A DNA stretch of 56,408 bases from Candidatus Anaeroferrophillacea bacterium (GTDB lineage Bacteria > Desulfobacterota > Anaeroferrophillalia > Anaeroferrophillales > Anaeroferrophillaceae). Position 1 is the first letter of the stretch, and every line of letters begins with the position of its first letter. Where the stretch lies: the NCBI GenBank assembly GCA_016933675.1, contig JAFGAM010000084.1, positions 1-56,408 of the forward strand. The letters run 5' to 3'. The position numbers and the translations under genes are program-made. Positions 52,303-56,408 of the stretch are shown here, one piece after another. The notes under the pieces were generated by a model that searched no databases, was not told the origin of the DNA, and worked only from the letters and a program-made list of their open reading frames with translations.

Positions 52303-54267
52303 TTACAGAGCGCGGCGGTCTTCCATGCCGAAGAGCTTGCGCTCCTGCTTCTCCTGGATGCCCAGGGCTTCGCGCTTCCTGTCGATGTGATCGATCATGA
52401 GCTGGGCGTGCTCGTAGGGATCCTTGGCGAAATCCCAGGAACCGCCGACCTGGTCGGCGAGGCCCTTGAACAGCAGATCCTTGAACTTGGTGTTGTCGGT
52501 CACCGGGAAGGTGGCGCCGAAAACGGTGTAAACCCCGGAGGAAACGAAGTACTGGCCGATGGAGATGGCCTTTTCACTCATCCACTCAGGCGCCGAACCA
52601 GCCACCGGCAGGTCGGAGATGCGCTCGCCCAGACCGCCGGTCTTGACCATCTCGGCGCAGGCGATGAGGATGCGGCTGTTGTCGACGCAGGAGCCGACGT
52701 TGAGCACCGGCGGAATACCGACGGTCTCACAGATCTCGGCCAGACCGTCACCGCAGTACTTGGCGGCTTCGGGGACCATCAGGCCGACCTTGGCCAGGGA
52801 GATGGCGGAGCAGCCGGTCTGGACCACCAGCACGTTGTTCTTGATCAGCTCCTTGACCACTTCCACATGGACCCAGTCATGCTTGACGCGCGGGTTGGTA
52901 CAGCCGACGACGCCGGCGACGCCGCGGATACGGCCGTTGATGATGTTCTCGTTCAGCGGCTTGTAGGAAGAACGGAACTTTCCGCCGAGCATGTAATTGA
53001 TGTATTCATGGCTGAAGCCGGCGATGCTCATCTGCTTGTACTGCGGAATCTCAACCGGCTTGTTGCGGTTCTTATAGCGCTCGATGGCCATCTCGACCAC
53101 CTTGTCGACGCACTTGCGCGGCTCGTCTTCCTTCAACTCGACGTGGATGGCACCCTCGATGTGCGCCCGAGGGTTGGTGGTGACGAACTTGGTACCGTAG
53201 CACTCGGACAGCGGCGCCAGGGCCTGCTTGATACACTGGACGTCGACCGCCATGGCATCGACGGCGCCGGAGACGATGACCGCCTCGGTGGAGAGGAAGT
53301 TACCGATGTGGGGCACCCCGTGGCGCATGAGCACCTCGGCACCGGAACAGCACATGCCGCCCAGATTGATCCCCTTGGCGCCAGCGGCCTTGGCCTTTTC
53401 GATGTTCTTCGGATCGTTGACGGCGTCGATCATCGATTCGAACAGGTTCGGCTCATGGCCGTGGACGATGACGTTGACGTAGTCGGCATCCAGGCAGCCC
53501 ATGTCAACCCAGCCATGCACCGCCTTCGGGGTGCCGTAGAGGATATCGGAGATCTCAGTGGCGACCATGGAACCGCCCCAGCCGTCGGACAGGGCCGTGC
53601 GCTGGAACTGCTTGGTGATGTTGTTATACTCCTGGTCGACGCCGATATGCGTCCGATGCATCATCTCCATCAGTTCACGCATGGAACCGCGGGGAACGAT
53701 GCCCAGTTCACGCCAGCGTTCGAGGGTCTTGGCCGGCACCCGCTTCATGAAGGGAATTTCACCCTCGACCTGGGTATAGGTTTTTTCCAGTTCCTCGGCC
53801 AGCTCCAGGGCCATCTCCTTGACATCGCGATCCTTCACCCCGCCGTCCTCCGTGACGGTGGTGGCGATCCCGATCTCGGAGCAGACATACTTCAGCTTGG
53901 CGACGTCCTTGATGGTATAGTCGGTGATCTTGCCGTGCACCACTTCCTTGAACAGGTCAAGCATCGCCATCCCGTGGTCGGTATGGGCGGCGGCGCCGGA
54001 AACCACCATGCGGGCGAAGTTACGCGCCTGAATGGTATCGATGGTGGCACCGCAGACGCCGGTCTTGGCGTAGGGATCCTTCGGGCTCAGCCGGCAGGGG
54101 CCCATGGAACAGTTCTTACAGCAGGCGGACTTGTCGCCGATGGGACAGGCGGCCATATCGTTCGCCCGGTCGTAGCAGGTTTGTACGCCATCCTTCTTTG
54201 CCTTCACGAGCATCTGGATGGTGCTGGGACAGATTGACGCTTCCTGGATGTCCAGTTCCTTGGCCAT
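52303..54267 (-). CDS. cooS: Ni-Fe-S carbon monoxide dehydrogenase catalytic subunit
   Basis: A 654-residue monofunctional anaerobic CO dehydrogenase that interconverts CO and CO2. The N-terminal ligands C41, C49, C50, C53, C58 and C72 have the exact spacing of the D and B clusters in characterised enzymes. C-cluster ligands are visible in VIVHGHEPN, GGMCCSGAE, DVQCIKQ, GVVGCTNPR, VQTGCSAIS and NVGSCVDN. An ideal AAGGAGG lies seven bases before ATG 54267. No ferredoxin-like cooF, nickel-insertion cooC or hydrogenase gene is adjacent; it is flanked by a terminator and the suf genes. It should be active if nickel is inserted. Confidence 0.96.
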   Translation of the reverse strand: MAKELDIQEASICPSTIQMLVKAKKDGVQTCYDRANDMAACPIGDKSACCKNCSMGPCRLSPKDPYAKTGVCGATIDTIQARNFARMVVSGAAAHTDHGMAMLDLFKEVVHGKITDYTIKDVAKLKYVCSEIGIATTVTEDGGVKDRDVKEMALELAEELEKTYTQVEGEIPFMKRVPAKTLERWRELGIVPRGSMRELMEMMHRTHIGVDQEYNNITKQFQRTALSDGWGGSMVATEISDILYGTPKAVHGWVDMGCLDADYVNVIVHGHEPNLFESMIDAVNDPKNIEKAKAAGAKGINLGGMCCSGAEVLMRHGVPHIGNFLSTEAVIVSGAVDAMAVDVQCIKQALAPLSECYGTKFVTTNPRAHIEGAIHVELKEDEPRKCVDKVVEMAIERYKNRNKPVEIPQYKQMSIAGFSHEYINYMLGGKFRSSYKPLNENIINGRIRGVAGVVGCTNPRVKHDWVHVEVVKELIKNNVLVVQTGCSAISLAKVGLMVPEAAKYCGDGLAEICETVGIPPVLNVGSCVDNSRILIACAEMVKTGGLGERISDLPVAGSAPEWMSEKAISIGQYFVSSGVYTVFGATFPVTDNTKFKDLLFKGLADQVGGSWDFAKDPYEHAQLMIDHIDRKREALGIQEKQERKLFGMEDRRAL

Positions 54268-54643
54268 TACTACCTCCTTGATAGTGTTATGCAAGCTATC
54301 TTGTAATGATAATCCGGGCCGGTATCCGGCTTCACGCACGCCATTCACCCCGGCACCGCACCTGCCGGTACCGGCGTGCGCCCATATGACAGCAAATTCC
54401 ATACCAACTTCAAAATGCGGCCGCGCCGAGCTCCGGGAAAAATAACCGTACCGCCCCCTGGCCGGCGCCCGGAAAAGGCCTTTGACGGCACCGGAACAGG
54501 CACGAACCGACGGCAGATTAAAAAACGGCCCCGGGAAATAACCTTCGGAGCCAGGTGGGCAGCAGGTACGCCGGCATCCCGACCTTGCCGGCGATCACTG
54601 CAATTATTGCAGGATGCGCACAAAATGCAGTGCAATTTTTGCG
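54268..54643. other. Intergenic region between cooS and the SufB/D-type gene
   Basis: These 376 bases form the cooS leader and upstream region. Two TGCAA-type motifs lie at its far end, just after the SufB/D-type stop. The stretch before the cooS ribosome site is locally AT-rich (around 54280-54312), as expected for a promoter, but no clear -35/-10 pair stands out. Confidence 0.5.
54598..54643. promoter_or_regulatory. Paired TGCAA-N3-TTGCA-type motifs
   Basis: CTGCAATTATTGCAG (54598-54612) is a perfect 6-bp inverted repeat with a three-base centre. TGCAATTTTTGCG (54631-54643) is a near copy, 33 bases further on (about three helical turns). This looks like a double operator; the protein is unknown. 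Confidence 0.4.
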
Positions 54644-55879
54644 TTACATGCCGCCATGCTTGCCGGCGGCCATGAGGTCGTCGAGATCCCTCTGGAGGGA
54701 GGCGGGCAGCCCCTCGATGGCGACACTGAGAAAGCCGCGGACGATGGTGGAGACCGCCTCGTCCTCGTTCAGACCGCGGGCCATGAGGTATTCCACCTCC
54801 TCGGGGGCGATGCGGCCCACCGCCGCCTCGTGGGACATCTCGACCCCGGACACCCGCCCTTCAAGCTCGGGCACGGCGTGGATGAGGCCCTTTTCACTCA
54901 ACATCAGGCCGTGGCATTCGAGATGCGCCTTGACCCCGGGATCGCTGCCGATGAGGTGGCCGCGAGCGATGATATCGCCGCCGAAGGAGACGGTGCGGGA
55001 GATAATCTCGGCCCGGCAGCCGGGATGGGAGAGCTCCACCCGCGAGCCGAGGTCGAGGTGCGAGCCGGCGGGCGCGGCAACGATGGAATTGAACCGCGCC
55101 GTGGCCCCCGCCCCCCGCAGGAAGGCGGTTGGGTACATCTGCAGGTCGCGCACCTTCTTCATGCAGATGTAGTTGGAAACGAAGACCCCGCCCTCGTCGA
55201 CGTGGGCGACGCTGCGCGGCCGGGTGACCACGTCCTCGGCCCAGTTGTGGATCATGGTGAAGGTCAGGCGGGCGTTCTTTTTGACGTAGAACTCGGTGAT
55301 GCCGAGGTGCAGGCCGGACTTCAAGTGCTTCGAGGTGGCGCAGCCGCTGATGATCTGAAGATCGGCACCCTCCTCGACAATGATGATGTTGTGGACGTTC
55401 TGCAACACCTTCTCGCTGGACATGAACATGCAGGCCTGCACCGGCACCCGCGACGATACCCCGGGCAGAGCGCGGATGAAGTAGCCGTTGTCGAAACCCA
55501 GGGCGGCGCGGGCGGTGTACTTGTCGGCGTCGACGCTCACCGCCCGCCACCAGTATTCCGGCAGCCCGGCGAAGCGCTCCAGCGCCGCGCGCGTGGACAT
55601 CACCTCCACCCCCTCGCGGCCGGGGTTGCAGTGACTGATATGGTGGTTCACCTGCAGAAAACTGGCGGCGCGGTCATCTTCGGACCGCACCTCGAAACCG
55701 GCGCCGGCAAGCACCTCCGCCTGTTCCGCCGCCAGTTGTTCGTAGGGCATCACCGGATCGTGCTCCGGATCGTGGACATAGCCCGACACGTCGATATCGG
55801 CACCGCAGGAAGCCGGTTTGTCCACCGCCGCCGCGGCCCGCAGCCGCAGCTCTTCGGGCAGGAAATCTACAGTGTACAT
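54644..55879 (-). CDS. SufB/SufD-family Fe-S cluster assembly scaffold
   Basis: A 411-residue SufBD-family protein. The beta-helix core spans about residues 130-370 (VSSRVPVQACMFMSSEKVLQNVHNIIIVEEGADLQII). The C-terminal hallmark reads VSGVEMSHEAAVGRIAPEEVEYLMARGLNEDEA, with the His-Glu region conserved. ATG 55879 has GGAGTG six bases upstream and overlaps the sufC stop by 13 bases. It works with the SufC ATPase to build clusters, which CO dehydrogenase and radical-SAM proteins would need. Only one SufBD-type gene follows sufC, so it may act as a homodimer in a minimal system. Confidence 0.9.
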   Translation of the reverse strand: MYTVDFLPEELRLRAAAAVDKPASCGADIDVSGYVHDPEHDPVMPYEQLAAEQAEVLAGAGFEVRSEDDRAASFLQVNHHISHCNPGREGVEVMSTRAALERFAGLPEYWWRAVSVDADKYTARAALGFDNGYFIRALPGVSSRVPVQACMFMSSEKVLQNVHNIIIVEEGADLQIISGCATSKHLKSGLHLGITEFYVKKNARLTFTMIHNWAEDVVTRPRSVAHVDEGGVFVSNYICMKKVRDLQMYPTAFLRGAGATARFNSIVAAPAGSHLDLGSRVELSHPGCRAEIISRTVSFGGDIIARGHLIGSDPGVKAHLECHGLMLSEKGLIHAVPELEGRVSGVEMSHEAAVGRIAPEEVEYLMARGLNEDEAVSTIVRGFLSVAIEGLPASLQRDLDDLMAAGKHGGM

Positions 55880-56408
55880 GCGGCACACTCCTCGAATCCC
55901 TTCTCATTGATGGTCTTGAAGATCTGGTACGGATTGCCGTGACAGACGAGCCTGCCGTCGATCATCACGTAGCCGAGATCGGCATTGGTGTAGTCGAGGA
56001 TATAACCGGTATGGGTGATGATCAGTCCGGAACGCCGGCGGGTGCGGTTCAAATGGCGCTCAAGGAGCCGGCCCGCCACCTCGCCGATGAGATGCATGTT
56101 CTCGATATCAACCCCCGACTCGGGCTCGTCGAGCATGATGAAATCGGGCTGCTGCACCAAAAGCTGGAGCATCTCGGAGCGTTTCACCTCGCCGCCGGAG
56201 AAGCCGACGTTGAGTTCCCGGTCGAGGAAGCCGGTGAAATTCAGTTTTTCGGCATCTTCGCTGTAGTCGATCCCCCCGCGGTTGCAGATATCCACCATCT
56301 GCCGCGTGAGCAGGCCGCGCACCGTCGGCGGCCGCTGAAACGATACCCCCATGCCGAGGCGGACCCGTTCGTCCACCGGCATACCGGTGATATCCGTACC
56401 CTTGAAAA
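55867..56408 (-). CDS. sufC: SufC-like Fe-S assembly ATPase (partial, 5' end outside window)
   Basis: The frame enters from the right edge; 179 C-terminal residues are visible (FKGTDITGMPVDERVRLGMG at the edge). The signature FSGGEVKRSEMLQLL and Walker B FIMLDEPESGVD are clear, and the H-loop is in LIITHTGYIL. The Q-loop reads GVSFQRPPTVRGL instead of the FQYP form of enteric SufC, as in two-gene SufC-SufB systems of anaerobes and archaea. The Met at 56382 is internal, not the start. Walker A lies beyond the edge. Confidence 0.92.
   Translation of the reverse strand, partial: FKGTDITGMPVDERVRLGMGVSFQRPPTVRGLLTRQMVDICNRGGIDYSEDAEKLNFTGFLDRELNVGFSGGEVKRSEMLQLLVQQPDFIMLDEPESGVDIENMHLIGEVAGRLLERHLNRTRRRSGLIITHTGYILDYTNADLGYVMIDGRLVCHGNPYQIFKTINEKGFEECAACTL

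Overview
The window is 56.4 kb of GC-rich chromosome from what looks like an anaerobic deltaproteobacterium in the broad sense (Desulfuromonadota/Desulfobacterota). This rests on gene content: a monofunctional Ni-Fe-S CO dehydrogenase, a two-gene SufC/SufB-type Fe-S module, a pycB/oadA-type carboxyltransferase with a free-standing biotin carrier, NtrC-family and HD-GYP-type regulators, and a uppS-cdsA-dxr-rseP-tsaB operon. No rRNA and no ordinary tRNA is visible, so the lineage is an inference. Nearly all genes lie on the minus strand.

Layout, left to right. (1) 98-9302, minus: an MSHA-like type IV pilus operon, read from an MshE/PilB-type ATPase and an MshG/PilC-type platform protein through two pilins to the minor pilins MshC, MshD, MshO and MshP. 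An ABC ATPase, an ABC permease and a TPR-like protein sit inside it, recalling pilGHI of Myxococcus. (2) 9744-12582, plus: a receiver-first histidine kinase, divergent from the pilus operon, and the ComM/YifB ATPase. (3) 12.6-15.14 kb: a decayed mobile-element scar holding frameshifted IS91-type and IS3-type transposase ends, a 5'-truncated Mu-F head protein with a probable nuclease tail, an aberrant tRNA-like element, a Mu-G-like morphogenesis gene and a truncated secreted protein. (4) 15.27-20.1 kb, minus: carboxyltransferase, biotin carrier, TPR lipoprotein and zinc-ribbon membrane protein. (5) 20.4-25.4 kb: a FliK-like orphan, a gamma-carbonic-anhydrase-fold protein, an M20 amidohydrolase and a cation/proton antiporter fused to a PTS EIIA domain.

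(6) 25.4-31.7 kb, minus: tsaB, rseP, dxr, cdsA, uppS and a TolC-family gene, covering envelope and isoprenoid functions with tight overlaps. (7) 31.9-38.1 kb: dusB, rlmN, a GGDEF/HD-GYP-type regulator and a sigma54-dependent response regulator. (8) 38.4-42.6 kb, minus: guaA, guaB and fbp. (9) 42.7-52.1 kb, minus: a septal peptidoglycan cluster of amidase, YibQ-type deacetylase, Ctp protease, EnvC, FtsX and FtsE, followed by proS. (10) 52.3-56.4 kb, minus: cooS, a SufB/D-type gene and a partial sufC.

Themes. The pilus cluster combines a possible c-di-GMP-sensing ATPase, a candidate sigma54 promoter before the first pilin and a strong hairpin after it; the window also encodes a GGDEF protein and an NtrC-type regulator, although any link is inferred. 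FtsEX, a LytM-degenerate EnvC and an AMIN-amidase form a textbook activation chain. Five palindromes of one family lie only between genes, and low-complexity DNA has extended the rlmN reading frame. The least explained objects are the tRNA-like element inside the Mu remnant, the ABC module in the pilus operon, and the paired TGCAA-type motifs between suf and cooS.
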